64,000 bases of DNA from Dokdonia donghaensis DSW-1 (GCF_001653755.1 NZ_CP015125.1:3047501-3111500), one strand, 5' to 3'; numbered from the stretch's first letter, positions 24,663-33,164 are shown. Program-made: numbers and translations. The notes: generated by a model not told the origin, from the sequence alone.

Positions 24663-26147
24663 ATGCCTTTATACCAAGATCAAGAACTCACAGTTTACAA
24701 CTCGCTTTCTGGAAAGAAAGAAATCTTCACACCTCTACTCGAGGGTTATGTAGGTATGTATGTGTGCGGTCCTACGGTATATAGTAATGTACACTTAGGT
24801 AATGTGCGCACCTTTATGAGTTTTGATATGATATTTAGGTATCTCAAACACTTAGGTTATAAAGTGCGCTATGTGCGTAATATTACAGATGCTGGTCACC
24901 TCACAGATGATGCAGATCAAGGAGAAGATAAGATTGCAAAAAAAGCTAGACTAGAGCAAATTGAGCCTATGGAAGTTGTACAGAAGTACACGCTAGACTT
25001 TCACGATATTCTCAATAAATTTAACTTCTTACCTCCTAGTATAGAACCTACAGCTACAGGTCACATCATAGAGCAAATAGAAATAATCAAAAAGATTATA
25101 GACAACGGGTATGCTTATGAGAAAAATGGCTCAGTATACTTTGATGTAATAAAATTTAATGAAGACCACGAGTATGGTAAACTTTCTGGCCGCAAGCTAG
25201 AAGATATGATTACAAACACTCGTGCCCTTAGTGCGCAAGATGAGAAGAACAATCCTCAAGATTTTGCACTTTGGAAAAAAGCCGAACCTGAGCACATAAT
25301 GCGCTGGCCTAGCCCGTGGGGTGATGGCTTCCCAGGGTGGCACCTAGAGTGTACTGCAATGAGTACAAAATATCTAGGAGAACAGTTTGATATACACGGT
25401 GGTGGTATGGATCTTAAGTTCCCTCATCACGAGTGTGAGATCGCTCAAAACGAAGCCGCTATAGGAACAGAACCTGTAAAGTACTGGCTACACGCAAATA
25501 TGCTCACTCTTAACGGCCAGAAAATGGCAAAGAGTACTGGTAACAGCATCAACCCAGGTGAGATTTTTACAGGAGATAGTCCCCACTTAACAAAAGGATT
25601 TGCGCCTAGCGTTGCACGGTTTTTTATCCTCCAGAGTAGCTACCGCAGCATTATGGACTTCTCAAACGACGCCTTACTAGCGAGTGAAAAAGGTTTTAAC
25701 AGACTAATGGAAGCGCTCAAGATTGTAAAAAATCTAGACACATCTAAAGAAAGTAGCTTTAATGTAAACGACTGGAAGGCGTCTTGCTACGCCGCGATGA
25801 ATGACGATTTTAACACTCCGATACTCATTGCACATCTTTTTGATGCAGTAAAGCAAATACACCTTATTAAAGACGGAAAAGCAACTATCACTGCAAGTGA
25901 TCTTAAGTTATTACTTGAGACGATAAATGCTTTCGTTTTTGACGTACTTGGACTTGAAGACAATAACGCTTTCGCGAAAGCGGACGACTCAAAATTAAGT
26001 GGTACCGTAGAGTTACTTATAAAACTTCGTAAAGAAGCGCGTGAAAACAAAGATTTTGCACTAAGCGACAAAATACGAGATGAACTTTTAGAGCTAGGAA
26101 TTCAACTGAAAGATGGTCGTGAGGGAACTACCTTTACTGTAAACTAA
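24663..26147 (+). CDS. cysS: cysteinyl-tRNA synthetase
   Basis: Charges tRNA-Cys. 494 residues. Class I signatures: CGPTVYSNVHLGNVRTF (HIGH equivalent HLGN, about residue 41) and KMAKSTGNSI (KMSKS). The zinc ligands are in YVCGPT, GWHLECTAMS and HHECE. The C-terminal DALR-type helical domain follows. Near residue 437 the peptide NAFAKADDS comes from a perfect copy of the dispersed palindrome. The stop codon overlaps the yidD start by one base. Confidence 0.98.
   Translation: MPLYQDQELTVYNSLSGKKEIFTPLLEGYVGMYVCGPTVYSNVHLGNVRTFMSFDMIFRYLKHLGYKVRYVRNITDAGHLTDDADQGEDKIAKKARLEQIEPMEVVQKYTLDFHDILNKFNFLPPSIEPTATGHIIEQIEIIKKIIDNGYAYEKNGSVYFDVIKFNEDHEYGKLSGRKLEDMITNTRALSAQDEKNNPQDFALWKKAEPEHIMRWPSPWGDGFPGWHLECTAMSTKYLGEQFDIHGGGMDLKFPHHECEIAQNEAAIGTEPVKYWLHANMLTLNGQKMAKSTGNSINPGEIFTGDSPHLTKGFAPSVARFFILQSSYRSIMDFSNDALLASEKGFNRLMEALKIVKNLDTSKESSFNVNDWKASCYAAMNDDFNTPILIAHLFDAVKQIHLIKDGKATITASDLKLLLETINAFVFDVLGLEDNNAFAKADDSKLSGTVELLIKLRKEARENKDFALSDKIRDELLELGIQLKDGREGTTFTVN
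25968..25981. repeat. dispersed palindrome core inside cysS
   Basis: Perfect core, read as AFAKA in the linker before the C-terminal helices. Confidence 0.9.
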
Positions 26148-26401
26148 TGGCTTCTGCAAAGAAAATAGCAATTGCTCCCTTTTTAGGAATCATCTGGTTT
26201 TACCAAAAATTCATCTCCTCGTGGACACCTAGCACCTGCCGCTACTCGCCCACTTGCTCCCATTACACCAAGACAGCTTTACAAAGGCACGGACTTTTAA
26301 CAGGTGGAAAACTGGCGATAAAACGTATTTTCTCTTGCCATCCTTGGGGTGGCCAAGGATATGATCCTGTGCCAGAAAAAGAACCCTTAAATAATGACTA
26401 A
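26147..26401 (+). CDS. yidD: membrane protein insertion efficiency factor YidD
   Basis: 84 residues, the normal size. It has an amphipathic N-terminal helix (IAIAPFLGIIWFYQKFISSW), conserved Cys pairs in CRYSPTCSHYTKTALQRHG, and the end CHPWGGQGYDPVPEKEP. YidD aids insertion of membrane proteins by YidC. In many species it lies by rnpA and yidC; here it is joined to cysS with one overlapping base and lies 96 bases before lgt. Confidence 0.95.
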   Translation: MASAKKIAIAPFLGIIWFYQKFISSWTPSTCRYSPTCSHYTKTALQRHGLLTGGKLAIKRIFSCHPWGGQGYDPVPEKEPLNND

Positions 26402-26497
26402 AGCTTTTTACTATCTGCCATTAAGGTTTTAACTTGCTTTCCATAATTATAAACACAGCGTCATAAGTACGGTGCTAAAAAGATCAAAATAGAAAAT

Positions 26498-27436
26498 ATG
26501 TTTGCACTCAAATTTACTTGGAACCCAGTATCTGGATTAGATTTAGGTTTTATCACCATTCATTTTTACAGTTTGATGTTTGTAGTGGCATTTTCATTAG
26601 GTTTTTACTTGATGAAAAAGATGTTCATACGTGAGGAGGTAGCTATAGAAAAATTAGATAGTCTTTTTATCTATGCAGTCGTTTCTACTCTTTTAGGAGC
26701 ACGACTAGGTCACGTATTTTTTTATCAAACAGAGCTTTTATGGGAAGATCCACTATCTGTAATACTTCCGTTTAGGTTTGTTCCAGAATTTGAGTTTACT
26801 GGTTTTAGAGGCCTTGCCAGTCACGGTGCTGCCATCGCGACTATATTTGGTCTTTATTTATACAATAAAAAAATCTTACATAAATCTGTGCTATGGATTT
26901 TAGACCGCGTAGTTATTACCTGCGCATCTGGAGCCATTTTTGTACGCATAGGTAACTTTTTAAACTCAGAAATGGTGGGTAAGATTACAGATGGTCCACT
27001 AGGCATACAGTTTGTGCAAGACGAGATTTCTGAGCGACGTGCTGTAGGCCTTACAAACATACAAAACCCAAAAAAGGCATATCAAGCCCTTACTGAAGAT
27101 CCACAATTTTCCGAAATAATAAGTAGTATTCCTTACCGATACCCGGGGCAACTTATGGAAGCATTTGGCTATGTATTTGTATTTATCATATTATACCTTT
27201 TATACTGGAAAACTGAGGCGCGTAAAAAACCTGGATTCTTGTTTGGATTATTTTTACTTCTTCTTATGACAGTGCGCCTTGTGGTCGAAAACTTTAAGAG
27301 AGAACAAGTAGAAGGTAGAGAGGACTGGATATTTAACCTTAATACAGGACAGGTATTGAGTATTCCCTTTATCCTTATTGGACTCTACTTTGTTATTACC
27401 GCATTTACTAAAAAACCTATTAATGAAACTAATTAA
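26498..27436 (+). CDS. lgt: prolipoprotein diacylglyceryl transferase
   Basis: First enzyme of lipoprotein maturation; it transfers diacylglycerol to the lipobox Cys. 312 residues with about seven membrane helices. Characteristic segments are LGARLGHVFFYQ, GLASHGAAIATIFGLYLY, the Lgt signature FVRIGNFLNSEMVGK, and YRYPGQLMEAFGYV. It overlaps the next gene, itself a predicted lipoprotein, by 14 bases. Confidence 0.95.
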   Translation: MFALKFTWNPVSGLDLGFITIHFYSLMFVVAFSLGFYLMKKMFIREEVAIEKLDSLFIYAVVSTLLGARLGHVFFYQTELLWEDPLSVILPFRFVPEFEFTGFRGLASHGAAIATIFGLYLYNKKILHKSVLWILDRVVITCASGAIFVRIGNFLNSEMVGKITDGPLGIQFVQDEISERRAVGLTNIQNPKKAYQALTEDPQFSEIISSIPYRYPGQLMEAFGYVFVFIILYLLYWKTEARKKPGFLFGLFLLLLMTVRLVVENFKREQVEGREDWIFNLNTGQVLSIPFILIGLYFVITAFTKKPINETN

Positions 27437-27920
27437 ACCCTTTACGCTATCACTCGCTGCCTTATTAACATTAAGTAGTTGTAATAATACTAGTGGCTCT
27501 GATAAAGTAATAACTATGGAGACTCCCGCATTTAATAAAGAGGGAGAATTATCACTATATAAAGCTTCTGGCAAACTTATAAGAACAATAGATGTAGAAG
27601 TAGCAGATACTGCCTTTGAGCAAGAAACAGATCTCAAAAATAGAGACCTCTTAAAAGCCCATCAAGGTATGTTATTCTTGTACCCAGAAGAGGATTTACG
27701 TGGGTACTTTATGAAAGACATACGCTACCCACTAGATATTATATTTATAAATAGAGATAATAGAATCGTGAGCTTTGCAGAGAATACAACTCCTCTAGAT
27801 GATAGTACATTTTTACCTTCTCAAGTACCAGCACAACTCGTATTAAAAATAAATGGAGGTCTATCTGAAGAATGGGTTATAGAAGTAGGCGACTATGTAG
27901 AATGGAAATTTACTAACTAA
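27423..27920 (+). CDS. DUF192 lipoprotein
   Basis: 165 residues from the ATG at 27423. A lipoprotein signal peptide ends LLTLSSCNNTSG, which decides the start; an earlier in-frame ATG at 27378 lies inside lgt and would add a non-signal stretch. The DUF192 domain is marked by FEQETDLKNRDLLKAHQGML, EDLRGYFMKDIRYPLDIIFI and LVLKINGGLSEEWVIEVGD. The biochemical function of this family is not established. It overlaps lgt, whose enzyme would process it. Confidence 0.85.
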   Translation: MKLIKPFTLSLAALLTLSSCNNTSGSDKVITMETPAFNKEGELSLYKASGKLIRTIDVEVADTAFEQETDLKNRDLLKAHQGMLFLYPEEDLRGYFMKDIRYPLDIIFINRDNRIVSFAENTTPLDDSTFLPSQVPAQLVLKINGGLSEEWVIEVGDYVEWKFTN

Positions 27921-27978
27921 TATGATTTTAACACCCACTAGTTACAATAAAGTACTACTTTAAAATAAATCACATAAT

Positions 27979-28017
27979 AAATCCTCCTATCAAACTTTTG
28001 ATAGGAGGATTTATTTT
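27979..28017 (+). terminator. rho-independent terminator of the lgt-DUF192 unit
   Basis: AAATCCTCCTATCAAA pairs with TTTGATAGGAGGATTT across a very short loop, followed by ATTTTTAT. Confidence 0.85.
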
Positions 28018-28045
28018 TATACTTCTTTCTGTAGATAAAGCACAA

Positions 28046-28076
28046 AAAACCCGTCTCAATAAATGAGACGGGTTTT
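28046..28076 (-). terminator. terminator of the rpmB-rpmG-DUF4295 operon
   Basis: AAAACCCGTCTCA and TGAGACGGGTTTT form a 13-base-pair stem with a five-base loop; on the minus strand it is followed by TTTTG-type sequence. The flanking A and T runs could let it act on both strands. Confidence 0.8.
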
Positions 28077-28096
28077 GAACTATCTTGAAGTAAAAC

Positions 28097-28249
28097 TTAT
28101 TTCTTAGCTAAGAAATCGTTTACTTGATCTGGAGACATTACTGACTCAACAAAAGTATAAGCTCCAGTTTTTGGAGATTTTACCATTTTGATCGCTTTAG
28201 TTAAACGCTTTGATCCTGTCTGTAACGATGCAACTGATTTCTTTGCCAT
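28097..28249 (-). CDS. DUF4295 small protein
   Basis: 50 residues: it begins MAKKSVASLQTGSKRLTKAI and ends VMSPDQVNDFLAKK. This small basic protein is found after rpmG in Bacteroidota and is named only as DUF4295. It starts three bases after the rpmG stop and is basic like ribosomal proteins; a role on the ribosome is plausible from context but unproved. Confidence 0.85.
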   Translation of the reverse strand: MAKKSVASLQTGSKRLTKAIKMVKSPKTGAYTFVESVMSPDQVNDFLAKK

Positions 28250-28252
28250 AAC

Positions 28253-28435
28253 TTATTTGATTTCTTTATGAACAGTCATCTTCTTAAGTACGTTGTTGAA
28301 TTTCTTCAACTCCATACGGTCAGGTGTGTTCTTTTTATTTTTTGTCGTGATGTATCTTGACGTTCCTGGTTGACCAGTCGCTTTGTGCTCTGTGCACTCT
28401 AAGATTACTTGTACTCTATTCCCTTTCTTTGCCAT
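28253..28435 (-). CDS. rpmG: 50S ribosomal protein L33
   Basis: 60 residues, with RVQVILECTEHKATGQPGTS and RYITTKNKKNTPDRMELKKF. Only one Cys remains (ECTEHK), so it is a zinc-free form. It lies between rpmB and DUF4295. Confidence 0.95.
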   Translation of the reverse strand: MAKKGNRVQVILECTEHKATGQPGTSRYITTKNKKNTPDRMELKKFNNVLKKMTVHKEIK

Positions 28436-28454
28436 CTCGGTTTACTTTATGGGA

Positions 28455-28694
28455 TTATTTAGTTAAGAATCCGTTTGCGCGAGCCTCTTTAACAACCGCG
28501 TCGATTCCTTTCTTATTGATATTTTTTAATGCAGATGCAGATACTTTCAAAGTGATCCACTTATCTTCTGCTGGAAGGTAAAAACGTTTTTTCATAAGAT
28601 TCACGTTAAATTTACGCTTCGTCTTATTCATCGCGTGGGAAACATTGTTTCCTACCATTGCTTTTTTACCTGTAAGCTCACAAACTCTAGACAT
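28455..28694 (-). CDS. rpmB: 50S ribosomal protein L28
   Basis: 79 residues: MSRVCELTGKKAMVGNNVSH, RKFNVNLMKKRFYLPAEDKW and ALKNINKKGIDAVVKEA. First gene of the operon, 36 bases after a good consensus promoter. Confidence 0.97.
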   Translation of the reverse strand: MSRVCELTGKKAMVGNNVSHAMNKTKRKFNVNLMKKRFYLPAEDKWITLKVSASALKNINKKGIDAVVKEARANGFLTK

Positions 28695-28730
28695 TCCTAA
28701 AACTTTAAATAGTTATTTCAAAACAGGGTG

Positions 28731-28761
28731 CAAAAATACGTAATTTTATAGGTCACTACAA
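28731..28761 (-). promoter_or_regulatory. promoter of the rpmB operon
   Basis: Minus strand TTG (28761-28759), 20 bases, TATTTTTG (28738-28731), fitting the Bacteroidota consensus. Confidence 0.65.
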
Positions 28762-28856
28762 AACTTATTTCTAGTTTTTTCCTGTTAATTTATTTTATGA
28801 CTCTTATTTTCTACAATAGAGCCCTCTAATTTATATAATAGAAGGGTTTTTATTAC

Positions 28857-28870
28857 GCTTTCGCGAAAGC
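28857..28870. repeat. dispersed palindrome core, intergenic (cinA/rpmB)
   Basis: Perfect core, 20-base palindrome at 28854-28873, 16 bases after the cinA stop codon. Confidence 0.9.
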
Positions 28871-28885
28871 GTACCAAAAAACATT

Positions 28886-30136
28886 TTATCCCTCCTTACG
28901 TATCACATCTCTTAATAGCTCAAGTGCTTTATTAACACTCTTGCCTATGACTCTCTTGCGGTGATTACCCATCATAAAGTGATGTGCAGTAACTCCCTTA
29001 TCTGTGGCGACACCTATGTATACTGTACCTACCTCTGCATCACTATCACCCTTAGAAGGTCCAGCATTACCCGTGGTAGATATACCTATGTCTGATTTAT
29101 AGAGGCGCTTTGCGTTTACCGCCATTTGTGAAGCAACCTCTGCACTTACTACAGAATGCTTGTCTATCACAGTAGGGTCTACACCTAGTATATCTATTTT
29201 AGACTGTGTGGCATAAGTTACTAGACTTCCTTTAAGATATTGAGATGCGCCACCGTGCTTTGTAAAACGCTCTACCATTTGACCTCCTGTACAGCTCTCT
29301 GCAATGGCTATTGTTTTATTATGATCTACCAGCAGTTTTGCAACAACTTCTTCTAGCTCTCCATCACTTTCAAAACCGATAAAAATATCATCTATAAGTG
29401 GCAAAAGCTTTTTAGTCTGGATAGCCATTTCTTTTTCAAGCACATCTTGCTCTGGTCCAGATGTAGATAGACGTAAGCGCACTCTACCTAGTGAAGGTAA
29501 GTAGGCTAGCTTTATAGTGGCGGGCAACTCATTTTCAAAAGTTTCTATACGCTCTGCGATAGCACTCTCTCCCATTCCATAGGTCAAGAAGGTTTTATGA
29601 AGTATGTAGGGTAACTTAAACTGCTCTTGAAGTCTTGGTAGCACCTCGTTTTCCATAAGTCCCTTCATTTCGTAAGGAACTCCTGGCATTGAGATAAAGA
29701 CAGTGTCTTTGTCTTCAATCCACATACCTGGTGCTGTACCAAATTTATTTACAAGTATTTGCGCCTTACTAGGCACTAGCGCTTGTGTTTTATTTGCTTC
29801 GAGCATAGGTTTTTTTACATACTCCTTAAACAAGTACGTAACGTGATCTAGCACACTCTGATTGAGCTCTAGCTCATCATTAAAATACTCACATAACGTA
29901 TGCTTTGTGATATCATCCTTAGTAGGACCTAGTCCCCCTGTGATTATGACAAGGTCTGTACGACTTTGTGCCGCTGCAAAAGCTTCTAAAAGATGTGCCT
30001 TATCATCTTGTATAGACGTTATCTGATATACAGAAACCCCTATTTTATTAAGAACTGAAGATATGTATGCACTATTTGTATCTACAATCTGGCCTATGAG
30101 TATCTCATCACCTATTGTAATTATTTCTGCTTTCAT
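28886..30136 (-). CDS. cinA: CinA-family protein (nicotinamide-nucleotide amidase)
   Basis: 416 residues with two domains. The N-terminal MoCF-like COG1058 domain (GDEILIGQIVDTNSAYISSV, ITGGLGPTKDDITK) is an ADP-ribose pyrophosphatase in characterised members. The C-terminal amidase has the active-site motif AIAESCTGGQMVERFT and GNAGPSKGDSDAEVGTVYIG, and recycles NMN to nicotinate mononucleotide in NAD salvage. The start overlaps nothing; the Hpt gene ends one base before it. Confidence 0.93.
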   Translation of the reverse strand: MKAEIITIGDEILIGQIVDTNSAYISSVLNKIGVSVYQITSIQDDKAHLLEAFAAAQSRTDLVIITGGLGPTKDDITKHTLCEYFNDELELNQSVLDHVTYLFKEYVKKPMLEANKTQALVPSKAQILVNKFGTAPGMWIEDKDTVFISMPGVPYEMKGLMENEVLPRLQEQFKLPYILHKTFLTYGMGESAIAERIETFENELPATIKLAYLPSLGRVRLRLSTSGPEQDVLEKEMAIQTKKLLPLIDDIFIGFESDGELEEVVAKLLVDHNKTIAIAESCTGGQMVERFTKHGGASQYLKGSLVTYATQSKIDILGVDPTVIDKHSVVSAEVASQMAVNAKRLYKSDIGISTTGNAGPSKGDSDAEVGTVYIGVATDKGVTAHHFMMGNHRKRVIGKSVNKALELLRDVIRKEG

Positions 30137-30472
30137 CTAGAAGTCTTCTTGTAGCTCTGCAATTACCGTAGTAAGGGTATTTGTAATATCATCTAGTTTA
30201 GTCTGTATGGCAGATGTAGGCTTATTAGTATCACTCCACTTCTCCATTGCCTTAATTTGATCTAAAAGATCTATACCAAACATATCTAAATTAGGTTTCA
30301 TTTTATGAGCAAATTGATATGCCATTTTATGGTTTACATTCTCAATAGCATTTTGCATAGCTTCTAGGTCTGGTGGTATCTCTTGTAAAAAAGTTGAAAC
30401 AATAACTGCCACAAAATCTTCATCACCACCGGCAATCTCTCTTACTTTTTCTAGATTGTAATGTCTTGACAT
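30137..30472 (-). CDS. Hpt (histidine phosphotransfer) protein
   Basis: 111 residues, a single all-helical Hpt domain. The phospho-acceptor is His56 in YQFAHKMKPNLDMFGIDLLD, which fits the H-K-(L/M)-K pattern. It may pass phosphate between a hybrid kinase and a regulator, but no hybrid kinase is in this window. It starts one base from the FAH-family stop and directly precedes cinA in a tight minus-strand run. Confidence 0.85.
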   Translation of the reverse strand: MSRHYNLEKVREIAGGDEDFVAVIVSTFLQEIPPDLEAMQNAIENVNHKMAYQFAHKMKPNLDMFGIDLLDQIKAMEKWSDTNKPTSAIQTKLDDITNTLTTVIAELQEDF

Positions 30473-30473
30473 A

Positions 30474-31088
30474 TTACTTTACGTTTATTGAGAACATCTC
30501 TGTATCTCCTATAAATCCTTTTAACTTATCGTCTTCTTGTACACGTGCAACACCAGCCGGCGTACCTGTAAATATAATGTCTCCTATCTTAAGTGTAAAA
30601 TATTGAGAGACATAGCTTATTAAGGCATCAATTTTCCAGAGCATCTCCTTTGTAGAACCTTGCTGTACAACCTCTCCATTAGACTCTAGCCTAAATGAGA
30701 TATCATCTACACTCTCAAAATCTGATACTGGCAACCATTGCGTCCCTATAACCGCAGCACCATCAAACCCCTTTGCCTTTTCCCAAGGCAATCCTTTTTC
30801 CTTAAGCTGCGCTTGTAAATCTCTCGCGGTAAAATCTATACCGAGACCTATCTCATCATAATAGGTGGCAGCAAACTTTTCATCTATATGCTTTCCTATC
30901 TTTTTAATCTTAACAAGCACTTCAACTTCGTGATGCACATCATTAGAAAACGGTGGGATCACAAAGGGGTGTTTACTTAACAATATAGAAGAATCTGGCT
31001 TCAAAAAAACAACCGGATGCTCTGGTCTTTCGTTTTCGAGCTCTTCTATGTGCTTTGCATAATTGCGACCTATACAAATAAGTTTCAT
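30474..31088 (-). CDS. fumarylacetoacetate hydrolase family protein
   Basis: 204 residues, the short FAH form. The fold is marked by CIGRNYAKHIEELENERPEH, VFLKPDSSIL, the metal ligands in HHEVEVLVKIKKIG, GLGIDFTARDLQ, KGFDGAAVIG and GDIIFTGTPAGVA. Such enzymes act as acylpyruvases or oxaloacetate decarboxylases. It lies four bases after the exonuclease gene. Confidence 0.88.
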   Translation of the reverse strand: MKLICIGRNYAKHIEELENERPEHPVVFLKPDSSILLSKHPFVIPPFSNDVHHEVEVLVKIKKIGKHIDEKFAATYYDEIGLGIDFTARDLQAQLKEKGLPWEKAKGFDGAAVIGTQWLPVSDFESVDDISFRLESNGEVVQQGSTKEMLWKIDALISYVSQYFTLKIGDIIFTGTPAGVARVQEDDKLKGFIGDTEMFSINVK

Positions 31089-31091
31089 AAA

Positions 31092-31865
31092 TTATCCTTT
31101 AGTATTAAGCTTACGTAGTTTTATTGCTGTAAGTACCTTTTTGGTATATAAAGGGAAGTCTGCATTTTGAATCCACCCAAAATATCCTGGCTCCTTCTCT
31201 AGCACTTCTTCTACCTTCTTACCCTTATGTTTTCCAAATGTAAAAATCTCTACATCATCCTTATCATACCCTATAAAACCAGCAAAATCTGCATTTCTTT
31301 TACGTGTACTAAAATCGCCTAAAAACTTCATATCATTCTCCAGCTCATCATATCTATCTAGTTGAGATTTTAAAACCTCATAGGTAGCCCACGTATCTGC
31401 AGATGCGCTATGCGCATTAGTCAGATCCTTATCACAATAAAACTTGTATGCTGCAACCAGTGTGCGCTGCTCCATTTTATGAAAAATATTTTGCACGTCT
31501 ATAGCGTTGCGATTTTTCATATCAAAGTCTATGCCCGATCGCAGGAGCTCCTCAACCAGAAGTGGTATATCAAATCTGTTTGAATTAAAACCAGCAAGAT
31601 CTGCGTCTTTTATAATATCATAAATCTCCTTTGCTCGCTCTGCAAAGGTGGGCCTGTCTGCCACATCTGCATCACTTATACCGTGTACTGCGGTCGTTAC
31701 TGCTGGAATAGGCACCGTAGGATTTATACGCTCTGTAAACTCCTCCTCTCTTCCATCAGGAAAAACTTTAAGGATAGATATCTCTACAATCCTATCTTTT
31801 GCGACATTAACACCTGTGGTCTCAAGGTCAAAAAAACAAATGGGTCTTGTTATATTTAATTGCAT
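31092..31865 (-). CDS. DnaQ-like 3'-5' exonuclease (DEDDh)
   Basis: 257 residues. Exo I CFFDLETTGV (residues 11-20), Exo II ADLAGFNSNRFDIPLL, Exo III NAHSASADTWATYEVL with the H-x(4)-D arrangement of DEDDh nucleases. The last 60 residues (DDVEIFTFGKHKGKKVEEVL) form a small C-terminal domain seen in this exonuclease subfamily. It may proofread or trim ends in repair. TATTTTTG on the minus strand (31877-31870) lies very close to the start, so the messenger may have almost no leader. Confidence 0.88.
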   Translation of the reverse strand: MQLNITRPICFFDLETTGVNVAKDRIVEISILKVFPDGREEEFTERINPTVPIPAVTTAVHGISDADVADRPTFAERAKEIYDIIKDADLAGFNSNRFDIPLLVEELLRSGIDFDMKNRNAIDVQNIFHKMEQRTLVAAYKFYCDKDLTNAHSASADTWATYEVLKSQLDRYDELENDMKFLGDFSTRKRNADFAGFIGYDKDDVEIFTFGKHKGKKVEEVLEKEPGYFGWIQNADFPLYTKKVLTAIKLRKLNTKG

Positions 31866-31963
31866 TTCACAAAAATACTTGTTTATAATTACAATTTTTA
31901 AACCTCTAACTATTAAAAATTCTAGAAATGTTATCTTGGTATAAGATTTGATTTCATTCTATT

Positions 31964-32434
31964 ATGAATATAAAATACTTAAGTCTCGTTGTTATTTTTT
32001 TCGCTTTCGCGAAAATTTCATTTGCCCAAACCACTGCCTTTACAACTCAAGATGTTGCTGGCACCTATACAAATGATTACAAAAAAGCGCTCATCACAAA
32101 CCCCGAAGTGACTAGCCTACCTGTGCAATGGCAACTTACACTATCTCCAAATGGAACTTTTGAATACCACAACTCAAGACAATTAAAGGGTCAGCCAGAA
32201 GAGCACTGGTATGCAAAAGGGCAATGGACTTTTAAAGGAAAAACAATCTCCTTTACAAGCTCACAAGAAGATATAGATAAAAAGTACACCATTAACCTCA
32301 ATGGTTCAAAGGCTCGATTTTTTAAAAAATCATCACGTAATAACTCCCCAAAACCTCAACCTACATACATTCAATTTTATGAATCTGAGTATCCGGTTGC
32401 CAAAAGCTTAAAACTTCACAAAACCAATGAATAA
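31964..32434 (+). CDS. secreted protein of unknown function, lipocalin-like
   Basis: 156 residues. A signal peptide is encoded at residues 1-22 (VIFFAFAKISFAQT). The rest has short beta-type segments (DVAGTYTND, QWQLTLSPNGTFEYHNS, AKGQWTFKGKTISFTSSQ) like small lipocalin-like domains, but I do not recognise a named family. Its stop overlaps the next gene by eight bases. The signal peptide FAFAK is encoded by a degenerate palindrome copy. Confidence 0.75.
   Translation: MNIKYLSLVVIFFAFAKISFAQTTAFTTQDVAGTYTNDYKKALITNPEVTSLPVQWQLTLSPNGTFEYHNSRQLKGQPEEHWYAKGQWTFKGKTISFTSSQEDIDKKYTINLNGSKARFFKKSSRNNSPKPQPTYIQFYESEYPVAKSLKLHKTNE
32003..32016. repeat. dispersed palindrome, near copy in a signal peptide
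   Basis: 12 of 14 bases match the core (right end degenerate). It encodes AFAKI in the hydrophobic part of the signal peptide. Confidence 0.65.
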
Positions 32435-33080
32435 AATAAAACTTATATACACCGTATTAGTTACTGTGAGTATGGTATTTTTCGCGAAAGCGCAAAACAC
32501 CTCCACCCCAGATGTAGAGCTTATAGAAGAAAAACAGCCTAAGCGCTGGCTTCTTTATGCTCAAAACAATACAGATCAAGAACAAGAAGCTTTTCTCATT
32601 GTACAAGGCGAAGGCTTTAGACGTAGTGCAGATAGACCGGTTATAAAAAAAATACCACCTAATGAAAAGGTACTTATGATTACGTTAATACCGCTTAGAG
32701 GTGCCACACCTACCTATACTAAGATATTTAACTACAATAACAAGCTACAATCTATAAGCAAGCGTAAAGGCGAAGACGACGAAGCTTATGTAAACATACG
32801 TCCTATTATAGCAAGTGAGTTTACTGTCTTTACAGAAGATAATTGTGACAAATGTGAAGTCCTTATTAATTACCTAAATGACAACCACCTTAAATACCGA
32901 ACTCTCGTCGTATCAAAACATAAAAAAGTAGCAGATTTTATGTTTAAACATCTCAAAAGTGATGGCCACAATGGTGGTAAAGTAGGTTTACCCGTTATTA
33001 TGCACAAAGGCAAAAAGAGCTATGATATAGAAGATATAGATGCATTTATAAATAGTTATGACTGGAGCTCATTAAAATAA
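32427..33080 (+). CDS. secreted glutaredoxin-like protein
   Basis: 217 residues. A signal peptide ends VSMVFFAKAQN. The middle part (about 30-105) is a beta-rich domain of no known family. The C-terminal part is thioredoxin/glutaredoxin-like: FTEDNCDKCEVLINYLNDN (C-x-x-C, about residues 140-143) and KVGLPVIMHKG with the cis-Pro position. It may be a periplasmic thiol oxidoreductase. It overlaps the preceding secreted protein gene by eight bases; the pair is flanked downstream by a strong terminator. Confidence 0.75.
   Translation: MNKIKLIYTVLVTVSMVFFAKAQNTSTPDVELIEEKQPKRWLLYAQNNTDQEQEAFLIVQGEGFRRSADRPVIKKIPPNEKVLMITLIPLRGATPTYTKIFNYNNKLQSISKRKGEDDEAYVNIRPIIASEFTVFTEDNCDKCEVLINYLNDNHLKYRTLVVSKHKKVADFMFKHLKSDGHNGGKVGLPVIMHKGKKSYDIEDIDAFINSYDWSSLK
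32478..32491. repeat. dispersed palindrome, near copy at a signal peptidase site
   Basis: 12 of 14 bases match (left end degenerate). It encodes FFAKA, whose Ala-x-Ala stands at the predicted cleavage site before Gln. Confidence 0.65.
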
Positions 33081-33109
33081 AAAAAAAAAAAAAAGATAAG
33101 CGATCTTAT

Positions 33110-33144
33110 AAAAAAAAGCGCAACCTGAGGTTGCGCTTTTTTTT
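33110..33144. terminator. bidirectional terminator between convergent genes
   Basis: AAAAAAAAGCGCAACC, TGA loop, GGTTGCGCTTTTTTTT. It serves both the glutaredoxin-like gene (plus) and the E2 gene (minus). A run of 16 A (33079-33094) stands just upstream. Confidence 0.9.
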
Positions 33145-33164
33145 ATTATCGAGATAAGAGACTA

